Assembly (NCBI GenBank): GCA_017430945.1
Contig: JAFRMB010000113.1
Span: 1 to 64,000 of the forward strand
Length of the DNA: 64,000 nucleotides
Reading direction: 5' to 3'
DNA from: Clostridia bacterium
GTDB lineage: Bacteria > Bacillota_A > Clostridia > Christensenellales > Aristaeellaceae
A program made the position numbers and the translations under genes. A model generated the notes under the pieces. That model was not told the origin of the DNA and searched no databases. It worked only from the letters and a program-made list of their open reading frames with translations. Positions 25,592 through 34,735 of this stretch are shown here, one piece after another. Numbering within the stretch: the first letter of the stretch is position 1; each line of letters starts with the position of its first letter.

Positions 25592-26344
25592 CTAATCCGT
25601 TATCGTGTGCGATCGCAGCTTGTTGACGGCGCGCTTGACAGCATCGCGGCTGTTTCCCCACGGCTTGTCGTCGTTCCGGTAGTCAAACTTCCGGGTGAAC
25701 CAGTCCACTTCACCTTCCAGCCGCTCCAGATTTGCCAATTGAAGCGCCGTCAACGACGAAACGAATCGCCTGAGCGTCTCTCCGCTCAGCTGCTCGCCGG
25801 CGATCTCAAGCGTCTGCGCGCAGTGCGGCAGGCACATCCCCTTCGATCGCTCAAAAGCTTCAGCAAACGCGCTGTCGGTGCCAAACAGGTATGCAACGGT
25901 GTAGCAGTAGCGCTGCATGCTCTTTTCGATGCGCTCGCACATCACGCAGTCCCGGCCCGGATCGGTCCATTTTGCGGTCAGATCGCCATAAGACGCACGA
26001 CGCTTCCCGATCAACCGAGCGACGACCGATCGGGCCGCTTCGTCAGCAGTCGCCTCGTTCAGCAGCCGAACATCTTCCCTTAATGAGCGGATGGTCTCCT
26101 TCAAGTGCGTATGGGTCATGAGAGCAAGTCCCAGACGATTGCCGGCTTCATACATCTGTTTGAAATGCCTGCTGCAAAAGCCCTTCCGGTTCACTTCGAT
26201 GCGCTGGTCTGGCTCCATAACGGACTCACCGAGAAAATAGTCGATCGATCGGGACTCCACCCTCTGCTGCAACAGGCAGAGCGGGCATTCGCTGTCCTGC
26301 CGATATGCCTCCCATACCGGTGCGGTATCGATGTGAAGCTTCAT
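25592..26344 (-). CDS. DUF6062 family protein
   Basis: A 250-residue protein of unknown function with paired cysteines in zinc-finger-like sites: CPLCLLQ, GFCSRH, CVMCERI and GMCLPHC, spread over two similar halves. This pattern fits the DUF6062 type found in Clostridia. The ATG at 26344 is preferred since GGGGAG lies 8-12 nt before it; a codon at 26365 is less well placed. It lies on the minus strand 63 bp after the zinc-ribbon gene in a run of Cys-containing proteins. Confidence 0.7.
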   Translation of the reverse strand: MKLHIDTAPVWEAYRQDSECPLCLLQQRVESRSIDYFLGESVMEPDQRIEVNRKGFCSRHFKQMYEAGNRLGLALMTHTHLKETIRSLREDVRLLNEATADEAARSVVARLIGKRRASYGDLTAKWTDPGRDCVMCERIEKSMQRYCYTVAYLFGTDSAFAEAFERSKGMCLPHCAQTLEIAGEQLSGETLRRFVSSLTALQLANLERLEGEVDWFTRKFDYRNDDKPWGNSRDAVKRAVNKLRSHTITD

Positions 26345-26407
26345 ACCGTACATCTCCCCGGTCATCGTAGATTCAGCGACCGCCCTTACTGGACGGCCGC
26401 TGTGTCT

Positions 26408-26821
26408 TCATGCCTTTTGTTTGAATGTGTGGTGACACTTGCCGCAGGTAACGGTGACCTCGCCGACCTTGCGCGGAAGGCGCAGTCTGGCATGACACTC
26501 CGGGCATCTGAAATACTTGAACTTCTTCATGTTCCTCAGGCGCACGAAGAACTGGCGGGCCGAGCCGGTATACTTGTTCCAAACCGCGAGGTACTTCTGG
26601 TTCTCCTCATAGCGCTTTGCGATGTTGCGTGAAAGCAGTCGGTAGATCGAGCCGACATACAGCGCCATGCTGAACAGCGGGAACATGGCAAAGCGCGTGA
26701 TACTGCCAAGGATCGACATGATCAGGCCGAGGATCAGCATCGCCATCGAAAGCTCGTCAGGCCCGCGCCTGCCGGCAAAAAAACGTGAGAGCGCAAGTTT
26801 GATCTTTTCCATAAACGACAT
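26408..26821 (-). CDS. Small membrane protein with C-terminal zinc ribbon
   Basis: A 137-residue protein. Two hydrophobic segments lie at about 25-40 and 43-60 (MAMLILGLIMSILGSI, MFPLFSMALYVGSIY). The C-terminal part (about 100-134) has a zinc ribbon, CPECHARLRLP then CGKCHHTF, of the rubredoxin or zinc-ribbon kind. GAGGGGGAG precedes the ATG. It follows the J-domain gene by 19 bp, suggesting that the two act together, perhaps at the membrane, but no function is known. Confidence 0.65.
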   Translation of the reverse strand: MSFMEKIKLALSRFFAGRRGPDELSMAMLILGLIMSILGSITRFAMFPLFSMALYVGSIYRLLSRNIAKRYEENQKYLAVWNKYTGSARQFFVRLRNMKKFKYFRCPECHARLRLPRKVGEVTVTCGKCHHTFKQKA

Positions 26822-26840
26822 CTTTTATTCTCCCCCTCGC

Positions 26841-27500
26841 TCAGCAGAATATGAATCGCCCGCCGCAGCAGCAGTTGCACGGCAGATTTGCCAGGCAGCA
26901 GCTCAGGATCGGGTTTGAACACACCATGGTGGGCATGGCAAACCCGCTGGCCGCGCCGTTCTGACGGTAGAACTGCGCGCCGCCCTCCAGCCTGCTCAGC
27001 AGGGCGCGGTATTCGAAAACATTGGGCGCCAGGTTGACCGCCTGTCTGGCGTAATTCAGCGCTGCGACCCGATTGCCCAGTCCAAGGCTGGCTTCGCCTG
27101 CCAGATAGTACCACTCCGCGCCGCGCTGCTGGATCTCCTCGAGCAGGTGCATCGCCTCCTGGAACCGCCTGGCATAGATGTAATTCCGCACTGCCTGCAG
27201 ATGAGGATCTGCATCGTATGCGCGGTCGCTTCCATATCCCGCATCCGCATAACCATAGCCGCTCCCGCCGCCGTAACCGTAACCGGCATTGCCATAGCTT
27301 CCATAGCCAGACGCCCCGTCACGCCTCATCTTCATGATCGCCGAGTACGCCTCGTTGATCTCCTTCATCTTCAATTCGGCTTCGTTCGAACCGTTGTTGA
27401 CGTCGGGATGATACTTCTTGGCGAGCGCGCGATAGGCTTTCTTTATCTCATCTTCCGTGGCTGTCGGCGAAACGCCCAGCACGCTGTAAGGATCGCGCAT
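26841..27500 (-). CDS. J-domain protein with Gly/Tyr region and Cys-rich C-terminus
   Basis: A 219-residue DnaJ-like co-chaperone. The J-domain fills residues 1-60 with [20 protein letters not shown] and the HPD triad at 31-33, needed to stimulate DnaK. A Gly/Tyr-rich region (about 63-93) follows, then a helical segment with two TPR-like repeats (about 100-175: [29 protein letters not shown]), and a C-terminus containing several adjacent Cys ([10 protein letters not shown]). It lacks the DnaJ zinc-finger and is not canonical DnaJ. Start ATG 27500 lies 1 bp past the DUF5685 stop, so translation is coupled. Confidence 0.8.
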   Translation of the reverse strand: MRDPYSVLGVSPTATEDEIKKAYRALAKKYHPDVNNGSNEAELKMKEINEAYSAIMKMRRDGASGYGSYGNAGYGYGGGSGYGYADAGYGSDRAYDADPHLQAVRNYIYARRFQEAMHLLEEIQQRGAEWYYLAGEASLGLGNRVAALNYARQAVNLAPNVFEYRALLSRLEGGAQFYRQNGAASGFAMPTMVCSNPILSCCLANLPCNCCCGGRFIFC

Positions 27501-27501
27501 A

Positions 27502-28344
27502 TCAGGATCCCTCTTCCTTTGACGCCTGCTTTTTCTGAAGCAGCGTATACTTCATCCATATGCCGGAATACAGAACATTGCGCAGTATATCTGCGTCTTC
27601 GAGGATCGGCAGAAGCTCGAAGGCCGCAGTGGCATCCGCCGCCATCATCATGAGCGCTTCACGGCAGAGCACTTCGTAGTCTTCCCGCTTTCTGAGCGGT
27701 TTGAGCGGATTGTAGCGCTTCTTGCGCACGTCCTCCCGCACATCGTCATAGGCATCCATCAAATAGATGAACCGTCCAAGACCGTCTCCGACAGAGCGCA
27801 GCGTGTCCGACCAGATATCGCCATCGCGATATACGAAGAGCTCCCCCAGCATCTCGCCCGTGGCATTCACCGGCGGATCGACCTCTTCCGCGCCGGTATC
27901 CTCGATCACGTGGATCTTCTCGAGCCAGCGCTCTATGGCTCCGCACTGTCTGGGGTACTGATCGCGGATCTGTCGATAGACACGCTTCAGCAAAGCCGCT
28001 TCCGCACAGGATAACAGGCTTTTGTCATCGCGCCAGTTGTCCTGGCACTTGTGATATGCAAGCGCGATATTCATATCGGCCGCGTAATCGATCGCCGGTG
28101 AGGAGACATAGCCGTGTGCCCTGATCGGATGCGGCACGCACCGCTCTTCGCCCCGCTGCTCCCCAGGCTCGTACAAGGCGTTAAGAAGGATGGCCAGAAA
28201 CGTCATGTCGAAACTCAGCGTCGCCGCGCCGGTGGTCCCATATCGCATTCGCAGCGATCTGCACAAGCCGCAGTAAAACGACTTGAATCTTTCCTGCGAC
28301 TCATGAGCGAGCGCTTCCTGATTCGTCATGATATATCCAAACAA
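27502..28344 (-). CDS. DUF5685 family protein
   Basis: A 280-residue, mostly helical protein with the DUF5685 signature: [28 protein letters not shown] and later [20 protein letters not shown]. The DAYDD-x-x-ED motif looks like the Asp-rich motifs of prenyl-type enzymes, but family function is unproven. It is the first gene of a set with a J-domain gene and a membrane zinc-ribbon gene, an arrangement I associate with Clostridia. A possible TATAAT -10 box lies on the minus strand at 28379-28374. Confidence 0.75.
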   Translation of the reverse strand: MFGYIMTNQEALAHESQERFKSFYCGLCRSLRMRYGTTGAATLSFDMTFLAILLNALYEPGEQRGEERCVPHPIRAHGYVSSPAIDYAADMNIALAYHKCQDNWRDDKSLLSCAEAALLKRVYRQIRDQYPRQCGAIERWLEKIHVIEDTGAEEVDPPVNATGEMLGELFVYRDGDIWSDTLRSVGDGLGRFIYLMDAYDDVREDVRKKRYNPLKPLRKREDYEVLCREALMMMAADATAAFELLPILEDADILRNVLYSGIWMKYTLLQKKQASKEEGS

Positions 28345-28590
28345 GCCATGTGCCTCCCATATAACGCACCATCATTATACATGAATATTGTAAACAGTAC
28401 GTCAACTTTTCCTTTGACATGAAAATAACAAGATTCATGCGTTACGACCCGGCTCGGCCGAATCATGCGAGAAATTCAAAATATAAATAATATTTCAAAA
28501 TCTTTTGTATTTGATGACGCGGGACGCCGATCCGACCGGTCCCTGTTATTTCAATCCGCAAGCAAATACCGGATCCGGTCTGTAACGAAA

Positions 28591-28618
28591 GATCCGCATC
28601 GGCAGCCCGATGCGGATC
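28591..28618 (-). terminator. Terminator of radA
   Basis: A 12-bp perfect stem (28591-28602/28607-28618), 4-nt loop, followed on the minus strand by CTTT, 24 bp past the radA stop. The rest of 28345-28590 is AT-rich and holds no supported gene. Confidence 0.7.
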
Positions 28619-28642
28619 CGATTCTTCCTGCTCAAGTCGATA

Positions 28643-30031
28643 TCAAGTCCTCCCCAGGAGCCCGAGTTCACCCAGCGCCTGAGATACCGTGCTCACCCCG
28701 ATCACGCGTATGTTCTCCGGAGGCCGCAGATTTCTGAGGTTGAACTGTGGGACGATCACACTGTTGAACCCCAGCCGGGCGCATTCCGCTATGCGACGCT
28801 CAGCCTGGGTGATCGCCCGTACCTCGCCGGCCAGGCCGACCTCGCCCATCACCGCCCAATTCCCGGAAATGGCGCGATTTCGGTTGGATGAAGCCACAGC
28901 TGCACAAAGGGCAAGGTCCGCAGCGGGCTCGGTCAGCGTCATACCGCCGGCGATATTGATGTACACGTCCTGATCATAGAGCCTGAGCCCGACCCGCTTT
29001 TCCAACACGGCGAGCAACAGCGCGAGCCGGCCCTGATCGACCCCGCTTGCCATTCGCCGCGGGTTTCCGAACACCGTCGTAGCGACGAGCGCCTGAACGT
29101 CTGTCAAGAGCGGCCTCGATCCTTCGAGCGCACACATCACCACCGCACCAGAGGCGTCATGCGCGCGCTCGGACAACAGCGCTTCGCTGGCGTTTTCCAC
29201 TTCCAGCATGCCGCGATCGCTCATTTCGAACATCCCCAGCTCGTTGACAGATCCGAAGCGGTTCTTGACCGCTCTGAGCAGCCGGTATTGATGCTGCCTG
29301 TCACCCTCGAAGTACAGCACCGCATCGACCATGTGCTCAAGGATCCTGGGTCCTGCAATGGCACCCTCCTTGGTCACGTGCCCTACAAGAAAAACGCTGC
29401 AGCCGCTTGACTTTGCAAGGCGCATCAGCTGTGAGGCGCATTCCCTCACCTGCGAGACGCTTCCTGGTGCGCTCGCCAGATCCGGCCGATACATCGTCTG
29501 TATGGAATCAACCACCATGACCGTCGGCGACAGCTCCAACATGCGCTTCTCGACCGTGTTCATGTCATTTTCTGACAACACGTAGAATCCGGTGTCAACT
29601 GCGCCCAGCCTTCGTGCGCGCATTTTGACCTGCCTTGCGGATTCCTCGCCAGACACGTAAAGCACGCTTGCCCCGCCGGCGGCCATGTTGGCACAAAGCT
29701 GCGTCAGCAATGTGGATTTGCCGATACCGGGATCGCCGCCTACCAGCACGAGCGATCCGTCGACGACTCCGCCGCCAAGAACGCGGTCCAGTTCTTTTAT
29801 CCCGCTGGACCTGCGCTCCATGCTTTCATCCGGGATCTCGTCCACGCGCATGGCTTCTACATCGGTACCCGGCGCACGCTTCAGCTTCTTTTCGGCGACA
29901 GGCGTCGCAGCAGGTATGACCGATTGCTCCAGCAGTGTATTCCAACTCCCGCAGTCGGGGCATCGGCCAAGCCAGCGAGGCGTCTCATACCCGCATTCCG
30001 AACACACATAAACAGACTTCGATCTAGGCAT
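28643..30031 (-). CDS. radA: DNA repair protein RadA (Sms)
   Basis: A 462-residue RecA-like branch-migration ATPase acting in recombination. It has an N-terminal zinc finger (Cys 10, 13, 24, 27: C-x2-C...CPDCG), Walker A GGDPGIGKSTLL near 98-109, YVSGEES, Walker B VMVVDSIQTM, the RadA motif KNRFGSVNELGMFEM, and a C-terminal Lon-like domain (ISGNWAVMGEVGLAGEVR). Length is normal. Its promoter faces the metallophosphoesterase gene promoter. Confidence 0.95.
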   Translation of the reverse strand: MPRSKSVYVCSECGYETPRWLGRCPDCGSWNTLLEQSVIPAATPVAEKKLKRAPGTDVEAMRVDEIPDESMERRSSGIKELDRVLGGGVVDGSLVLVGGDPGIGKSTLLTQLCANMAAGGASVLYVSGEESARQVKMRARRLGAVDTGFYVLSENDMNTVEKRMLELSPTVMVVDSIQTMYRPDLASAPGSVSQVRECASQLMRLAKSSGCSVFLVGHVTKEGAIAGPRILEHMVDAVLYFEGDRQHQYRLLRAVKNRFGSVNELGMFEMSDRGMLEVENASEALLSERAHDASGAVVMCALEGSRPLLTDVQALVATTVFGNPRRMASGVDQGRLALLLAVLEKRVGLRLYDQDVYINIAGGMTLTEPAADLALCAAVASSNRNRAISGNWAVMGEVGLAGEVRAITQAERRIAECARLGFNSVIVPQFNLRNLRPPENIRVIGVSTVSQALGELGLLGRT

Positions 30032-30095
30032 ATCATCACGCTCCGATCCTGTGCACTACCTGGCCCACACAGTCCTCTATTTTTATCATTATCTT

Positions 30096-30124
30096 ATTAT
30101 AACATATTTTGTCATGACTTGCCA
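30096..30124 (-). promoter_or_regulatory. Probable radA promoter
   Basis: On the minus strand TGGCAA (30124-30119), 17 bp, TATAAT (30101-30096). The -35 hexamer is the same six base pairs used as the -35 box of the divergent gene. Confidence 0.5.
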
Positions 30125-30147
30125 GATTCAAGAATTCATTCTATAAT
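30119..30147 (+). promoter_or_regulatory. Promoter of the metallophosphoesterase-like gene
   Basis: TTGCCA (30119-30124), 17 bp, TATAAT (30142-30147), 30 bp before the start codon. Confidence 0.65.
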
Positions 30148-30176
30148 ATAATCAAAGATGCAATGCGAGGGGTTAT

Positions 30177-31559
30177 ATGATGCCCGATCCAGATAAGAAG
30201 AAACACGAGGATCCAGCGGTCCAGGATCTTTCCATCCCGGATGACGACGGTGTCATACGCGATGAATCCGAGCTTTACGGCGATGAGGCAGACATCCCTG
30301 TTCGCCGGAAAAAGGCCGGCCGTAAAGCAGATGGAAAAGGCGACAAGCCGAAGATCAAGGTCCCGGGAGCAAAGAAGAAGACAAAAAAGAGCAAAAAAAA
30401 GTCAGCGAGAAAGCGCCGTGTTCGCCGTTCGATCTTCGATCTCATGAGCGCCACAGGCAGCGACAGCCTGGTCAAGCCGCTGCGCATTTTCGGCAGGGAG
30501 ATCCGCTTCTGGCCGCTCTTTTTGCTCGGCATCATCGCTTTTTTGGCCGTCGGCGTCATGCTGAACAACAGCAACATCTCGGTCAACGAGCAGACGGTCA
30601 CGATCGTCGGTCTGCCTGAGGAGCTTGAAAACTACCGGATCATCGTCATGTCGGATATGAACGGTCGGCGCTTCGGCGATACGCAGAGCCTGCTGCTTCG
30701 TACGATCAACAACCATGGTTATGACGCCATCATCTGCCTGGGCGACATGGTCGGCAAGGGTGGCGACCCCGAGCCGTTCTATGAATTCCTGGATGGATTG
30801 CGCTATCCGGACCGCGTCTACTTCATCTGCGGAGATTCCGACCCCGGGCCGTTCGTCCGTTCGCCCCGCCAGATCACGGGAACGCTCTCCCAGATCGTTC
30901 TGGAGGATTGGATCCTGGGCGCGATCGAGCGCGGCGCGCATTATGTCGACGCACCTGCCCAGGTGCCCCTGAAGAACGCGCGGCTCTGGTTGTCCCCTGT
31001 CACGATGCTCAATCTGGAAACGGTCTCTACCGTTGAATTCTGGAAGGATCAGGCGGCACAGGAGGAAGACGGCGTGATCTCGGGCGTCAGCTCGGATTAT
31101 CAGACGCTGCCCATGACAGACTACCGCTATCAACAGATGCAGAAGCTGTATGACGCACAGCGCGAAATGGGCGTGACGGACATCCAGATCGGTCTGGCCC
31201 ATGAACCGCCAAGTGAAGAGTTCATCTATATTTCGACGACACATGAGCCGCTGACGGATCGCTATCTCCTGACGCCCGAGCTCATACTCGCCGGTCATTT
31301 CTGCAACGGCGTTTGGCGGTTACCGTTCATAGGTGCGTTTTATGTGCCGGATGAAACGCTTGAACACGGCGGCTGGTGGCCCAGGCAGTCGGAGATCCAC
31401 GGGCTGTCCAGCGTGGATGATACGCAGATGTACATCACGGGCGGCATGTCGAGCAACGGCTCGGTGAAGCTCATGCCCTTCCGCCTGTTCAACAGTCCTG
31501 AGATCTCTGCCCTGACGCTGACCTCCACGCTGCCCGAGAACATGCTCGAAGCCGGTTGA
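30177..31559 (+). CDS. Membrane protein with degenerate calcineurin-like phosphoesterase fold
   Basis: A 460-residue protein. The N-terminus (1-84) is cytosolic and very basic (many Lys/Arg at 44-83); a membrane span lies near 111-129; the rest looks like a calcineurin-type phosphoesterase placed outside. The family motifs are recognisable but altered: the D-x-H motif reads SDMNG (159-163), GD-x2-D/G reads GDMVG (189-193), the GNHD box reads CGDSD (218-222), while AGHFCNG is kept late. Loss of the D-x-H histidine and of GNHD suggests weak or no metal catalysis. ATG codons at 30177 and 30180 are both possible; GAGGGG precedes them. Confidence 0.65.
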   Translation: MMPDPDKKKHEDPAVQDLSIPDDDGVIRDESELYGDEADIPVRRKKAGRKADGKGDKPKIKVPGAKKKTKKSKKKSARKRRVRRSIFDLMSATGSDSLVKPLRIFGREIRFWPLFLLGIIAFLAVGVMLNNSNISVNEQTVTIVGLPEELENYRIIVMSDMNGRRFGDTQSLLLRTINNHGYDAIICLGDMVGKGGDPEPFYEFLDGLRYPDRVYFICGDSDPGPFVRSPRQITGTLSQIVLEDWILGAIERGAHYVDAPAQVPLKNARLWLSPVTMLNLETVSTVEFWKDQAAQEEDGVISGVSSDYQTLPMTDYRYQQMQKLYDAQREMGVTDIQIGLAHEPPSEEFIYISTTHEPLTDRYLLTPELILAGHFCNGVWRLPFIGAFYVPDETLEHGGWWPRQSEIHGLSSVDDTQMYITGGMSSNGSVKLMPFRLFNSPEISALTLTSTLPENMLEAG

Positions 31560-31588
31560 TCTCCATCACCTTTACACCTTTACATCCC

Positions 31589-31630
31589 CGCCGCTCTCCT
31601 GCACGGCTCGTGCCCGGGAGCGGCGTTGTT
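31589..31630 (+). terminator. Terminator after the phosphoesterase-like gene
   Basis: Outer stem CGCCGCTC/GAGCGGCG (31589-31596/31618-31625) with an inner hairpin (31601-31605/31609-31613), then TTGTT. Confidence 0.6.
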
Positions 31631-31742
31631 CATGAGCAAATCTGTGCCTATGCGCCGTTCACGATTGTTGTTCATACGGTGCAACAGGAAGCTGCCTGTC
31701 CTTATTTATTGCGGTGCATTATGGAGAATTGGGGCAGAACAC

Positions 31743-31771
31743 TTGAACAGAAATGGCGTATATGCTATAAT
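31743..31771 (+). promoter_or_regulatory. Promoter of the XpaC-DUF4428 cluster
   Basis: TTGAAC (31743-31748), 17 bp, TATAAT (31766-31771), 27 bp before the first start codon. Confidence 0.72.
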
Positions 31772-31797
31772 AAATGCGTTGAATTGGGGGTTGAGGC

Positions 31798-32790
31798 ATG
31801 CGGAAGAAAAGAATGAATTCGATCATCGTGCCTGATGATCCGCCAAAGGGATCTTCGATGATACTGCCGATCATCCTGCTGTTCATCGCGCCGCCCTTCG
31901 GCACGATGGCCGGCATCTATATGATCTACAAGCGGTTCAGGAATGAGTTCAAACGCAAAGAGTACCGGGATTATCGGCGCTATGCCGCTGTCATCGGCGA
32001 TCGGTCGCTCATCAACATCCGTGATCTGGCAAAGCGGCTTAACAAGGATCACCGACAGGTCGCCAACGATCTCCAAAACATGATCAACGCCGGCATGATC
32101 GATCCGCAGGCCTATATCGATTGGTCCACCATGACCCTCTATCTCGATCCCGATGACGAGGAACGCGAATACGATTCTCCGACGGTCAACATCTACGTCA
32201 ATCAAAACGATCGAGGCAAGACTTCTGCGCCCATAGAGACGGTGTTCGTCGATCCGGAGCCCGTTCAGCCATCCCGTCCGGCACCAGCCATCTCCGAAAT
32301 GAAAGCAGGCACTCAGCAAAAGCCGGAGCGGAAGCGCGTTAATCTTGAAAAGCCGGTCGTCGCCGATGTCGACAGTTTCGAGGAAAAGCTTCGCGAGATC
32401 CGCAAGCTCAACGATGACATCACCAACGAGCATGTCTCGCAGCGGATCGACCGCATCGGCATGCTGACCGCCAGCATCTTCCGCGCGGTACAGGAAAAGC
32501 CCGAGCGTACCGATGAGGTCCGCAAGTTCATGAACTACTACCTGCCCACCACGATGAAACTGCTCAAAAGCTACAGCCTGATGGAAAAGCAAAGCTATCA
32601 GGGCGAGAACATACAAGCGTCGCGCAAAAAGATCGAGGATGTGCTGGACACACTGGTCCACGCCTTTGAACAGCAGCAGGATCGCCTGTTCCAAGCGGAT
32701 GTGCTCGATGTCGAGACCGATATTTCCGTGCTTGAGACGATGATGGCCTCCGATGGACTTACCCAGCAGAGCGGCGGCCTTCATCTATGA
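31798..32790 (+). CDS. XpaC-like protein 1 (5-bromo-4-chloroindolyl phosphate hydrolysis family)
   Basis: A 330-residue protein with a hydrophobic span at about 21-42 (MILPIILLFIAPPFG), then a winged-helix-like segment (about 60-105: LINIRDLAKRLNKDHRQVANDLQNMI) and a C-terminal helical XpaC domain (about 195-325). The last part includes MNYYLPTTMKLLKSYSLME and SYQGENIQASRKKIEDVLD, which recur almost unchanged in the next gene. The family name comes from a colorimetric assay and the true role is unclear; relatives sit beside TelA-type tellurite-resistance genes, which are absent here. The ATG at 31798 has GGGG 10 nt upstream. Confidence 0.75.
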   Translation: MRKKRMNSIIVPDDPPKGSSMILPIILLFIAPPFGTMAGIYMIYKRFRNEFKRKEYRDYRRYAAVIGDRSLINIRDLAKRLNKDHRQVANDLQNMINAGMIDPQAYIDWSTMTLYLDPDDEEREYDSPTVNIYVNQNDRGKTSAPIETVFVDPEPVQPSRPAPAISEMKAGTQQKPERKRVNLEKPVVADVDSFEEKLREIRKLNDDITNEHVSQRIDRIGMLTASIFRAVQEKPERTDEVRKFMNYYLPTTMKLLKSYSLMEKQSYQGENIQASRKKIEDVLDTLVHAFEQQQDRLFQADVLDVETDISVLETMMASDGLTQQSGGLHL

Positions 32791-32815
32791 ACCCGGATGT
32801 CAGGAGAGATGTCTC

Positions 32816-33691
32816 ATGAACAAATACTTGACCTATCGTGCGAAAAGGACCCACTGGTGGGACTATCCTGTCATCATCATGTCGATCCTTATGGGCATCC
32901 TGACCGTCGATGTGAGCGTTGAAAAATTCACGAGCGACGATCCCGTCATTTCGATCCTCGCTTTCCTCATCGTATTTGCGCTGATGACGACGCCTGCGTA
33001 TCGCATCATCCGTCGTCTGCTCAGACAGCGAACAGCGGCCAAGCTTGCAAAAGGCCTCGACATGAGCAGCACGGAGCAGATCCCGATGAGTGCCCTGGAC
33101 AAGCGGACCGGCGTTGCAAACTCCATGAAGAAGCTGCGGAAGCTATTGAATGACGCCTATCTTCAGAACGTCGCCATCGATGAAGATCGAAAATGCATCT
33201 ATGTCGGTGGAAAACCGTGGACTGAGGCCAGCCCTACGCAAAAGGCGATCGTGCGGACAGGCAACACGGAGTTCGATGAAAAGCTGTCTGATATCCGTAA
33301 GCTCAACGATGACATCAAAAACTGGAAGGTCTCCAGCAAGATCGACCGCATAGAGCAGCTGACCGCCAGTATCTTTCAGGTGATCAACGAAAAACCCGAT
33401 CGTGCAGACGATGCCCGCCGCTTCATGAACTACTACCTCCCCACCACGATGAAGCTGCTTGAGTCCTACAAGCTGATGGAACAGCAGAGCTATCAGGGCG
33501 AGAACATACAGGTCTCCCGCAAAAAGATCGAGGACGTGCTCGATACCATGATCCACGCCATGGAAGGACAGCAGGACAAACTGTTCAAATACGATGTTCT
33601 GGACGTTGAGACCGATATAACGGTCCTTGATACCCTTATGGCTGCCGACGGTCTCTCTGAAAAGGGCTCGCTCCCGAGGCAGAGCCATTGA
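32816..33691 (+). CDS. XpaC-like protein 2
   Basis: A 291-residue paralogue of the preceding gene product. The N-terminal half differs: two membrane spans near residues 15-35 and 42-62 (YPVIIMSILMGILTV, ISILAFLIVFALMTT), no winged-helix segment. The C-terminal XpaC domain (about 160-285) matches its neighbour in long blocks (RKLNDDI, MNYYLPTTMKLLESYKLMEQ, SYQGENIQVSRKKIEDVLD, VLDVETDITVLDTLM). The ATG at 32816 is chosen because AGGAG precedes it. The gap to the upstream gene is 25 bp. Tandem duplication followed by N-terminal exchange is the simplest reading. Confidence 0.75.
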   Translation: MNKYLTYRAKRTHWWDYPVIIMSILMGILTVDVSVEKFTSDDPVISILAFLIVFALMTTPAYRIIRRLLRQRTAAKLAKGLDMSSTEQIPMSALDKRTGVANSMKKLRKLLNDAYLQNVAIDEDRKCIYVGGKPWTEASPTQKAIVRTGNTEFDEKLSDIRKLNDDIKNWKVSSKIDRIEQLTASIFQVINEKPDRADDARRFMNYYLPTTMKLLESYKLMEQQSYQGENIQVSRKKIEDVLDTMIHAMEGQQDKLFKYDVLDVETDITVLDTLMAADGLSEKGSLPRQSH

Positions 33692-33724
33692 ACGTCATCA
33701 CACAAGTCAAAGGAGGATGCAACT

Positions 33725-34645
33725 ATGGGACTTTTTGACAAGATCTTTGACAAGAAGATCTGCGCCATCTGCGGCGGCGAGATCGGATTGCTCGGCAATC
33801 GCAAGCTGGCCGACGGCAACCTGTGCAAGGATTGTGCATCGAAGCTCTCTCCATTCATGACCGACCGCAAACAGTCCACCGTCGAGGAGATCCGTGCGCA
33901 TCTGGCCTATCGCGAGCAGAATGCTCGCGAGCTCCTCAGCGTTTCACCGACCAACGTGTTCGGCCACGGATCGACCAAGGTCTACGTCGACGGCAAGCAG
34001 GGGCTGTTCTTTGTCACGTCATACAACAACTATATCCCCCACAATCCCGATGTCATCAGCGTCTCACAGGTCATGAACTTCAGGCCGTCGGTGCGTGAGA
34101 TCAAAGAAGAGCTGTACCATCATGACCGCGATGGCAAGCGTGTGCCCTACAATCCGCGTCGGTATCGCGTCGAGTATCGCTTTGACGTTCAAATGAACAT
34201 CAACTCGCCCTATTTCAACGAGATCGAATTCGAGTTCAGCAGCGATCGACCCGACAGCCCCCATACGGATCTGTATCGCCAGCTCGAATCGGAACTGCTC
34301 GAGCTTCAGAATATGCTGAATCCGGAAAACTATGTCAATGCTGCTGCAGAGGCATCGTCAAGGCCGAAGCCGGCGCGCACGGCAACGGTCGCCCAGGCCG
34401 TTGCCGCTGCCAGAGCCAAGGCCGCAGAGAAGGCATCGGAAGCGTCCGAAGCCAAGAGCGAGCCCGTCGGCTGGACCTGCAGCTGCGGGCAGGTCAATCG
34501 CGGTAACTTCTGCACGAACTGCGGCAAGAAAAAGCCCGTGATCTTCCGCTGCGACAAATGCGGCTGGCAGCCTGAAGATCCTGCGAAGCTGCCGAAGTTC
34601 TGCCCCAACTGCGGCGATCCCTTCAATGAAAACGACATTGGGTGA
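33725..34645 (+). CDS. DUF4428 protein with N- and C-terminal zinc ribbons
   Basis: A 306-residue protein. An N-terminal DUF4428-type zinc motif ([19 protein letters not shown] then CKDC, residues 13-37) is followed by a beta-rich middle (about 80-190), an Ala/Lys/Glu-rich helical linker (about 205-245) and three C-terminal zinc knuckles ([27 protein letters not shown]). Function is unknown. AGGAGG precedes the ATG. It lies 33 bp after the XpaC pair and ends at a strong terminator, forming a three-gene operon. Confidence 0.75.
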   Translation: MGLFDKIFDKKICAICGGEIGLLGNRKLADGNLCKDCASKLSPFMTDRKQSTVEEIRAHLAYREQNARELLSVSPTNVFGHGSTKVYVDGKQGLFFVTSYNNYIPHNPDVISVSQVMNFRPSVREIKEELYHHDRDGKRVPYNPRRYRVEYRFDVQMNINSPYFNEIEFEFSSDRPDSPHTDLYRQLESELLELQNMLNPENYVNAAAEASSRPKPARTATVAQAVAAARAKAAEKASEASEAKSEPVGWTCSCGQVNRGNFCTNCGKKKPVIFRCDKCGWQPEDPAKLPKFCPNCGDPFNENDIG

Positions 34646-34661
34646 TCGACCTGGACCAGGC

Positions 34662-34706
34662 AAACGACCCCGGAAGCACATGATGTGCTTCCGGGGTCGT
34701 TTTTTA
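34662..34706 (+). terminator. Strong terminator after the DUF4428 gene
   Basis: A 17-bp perfect stem (34664-34680/34684-34700), 3-nt loop, then six T (34701-34706). The A residues on the left let it also act on the minus strand, where the M1-like gene ends at 34736. Confidence 0.93.
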
Positions 34707-34735
34707 TCAGCCTTGTATCGGTTCCGAGCCAGGTG

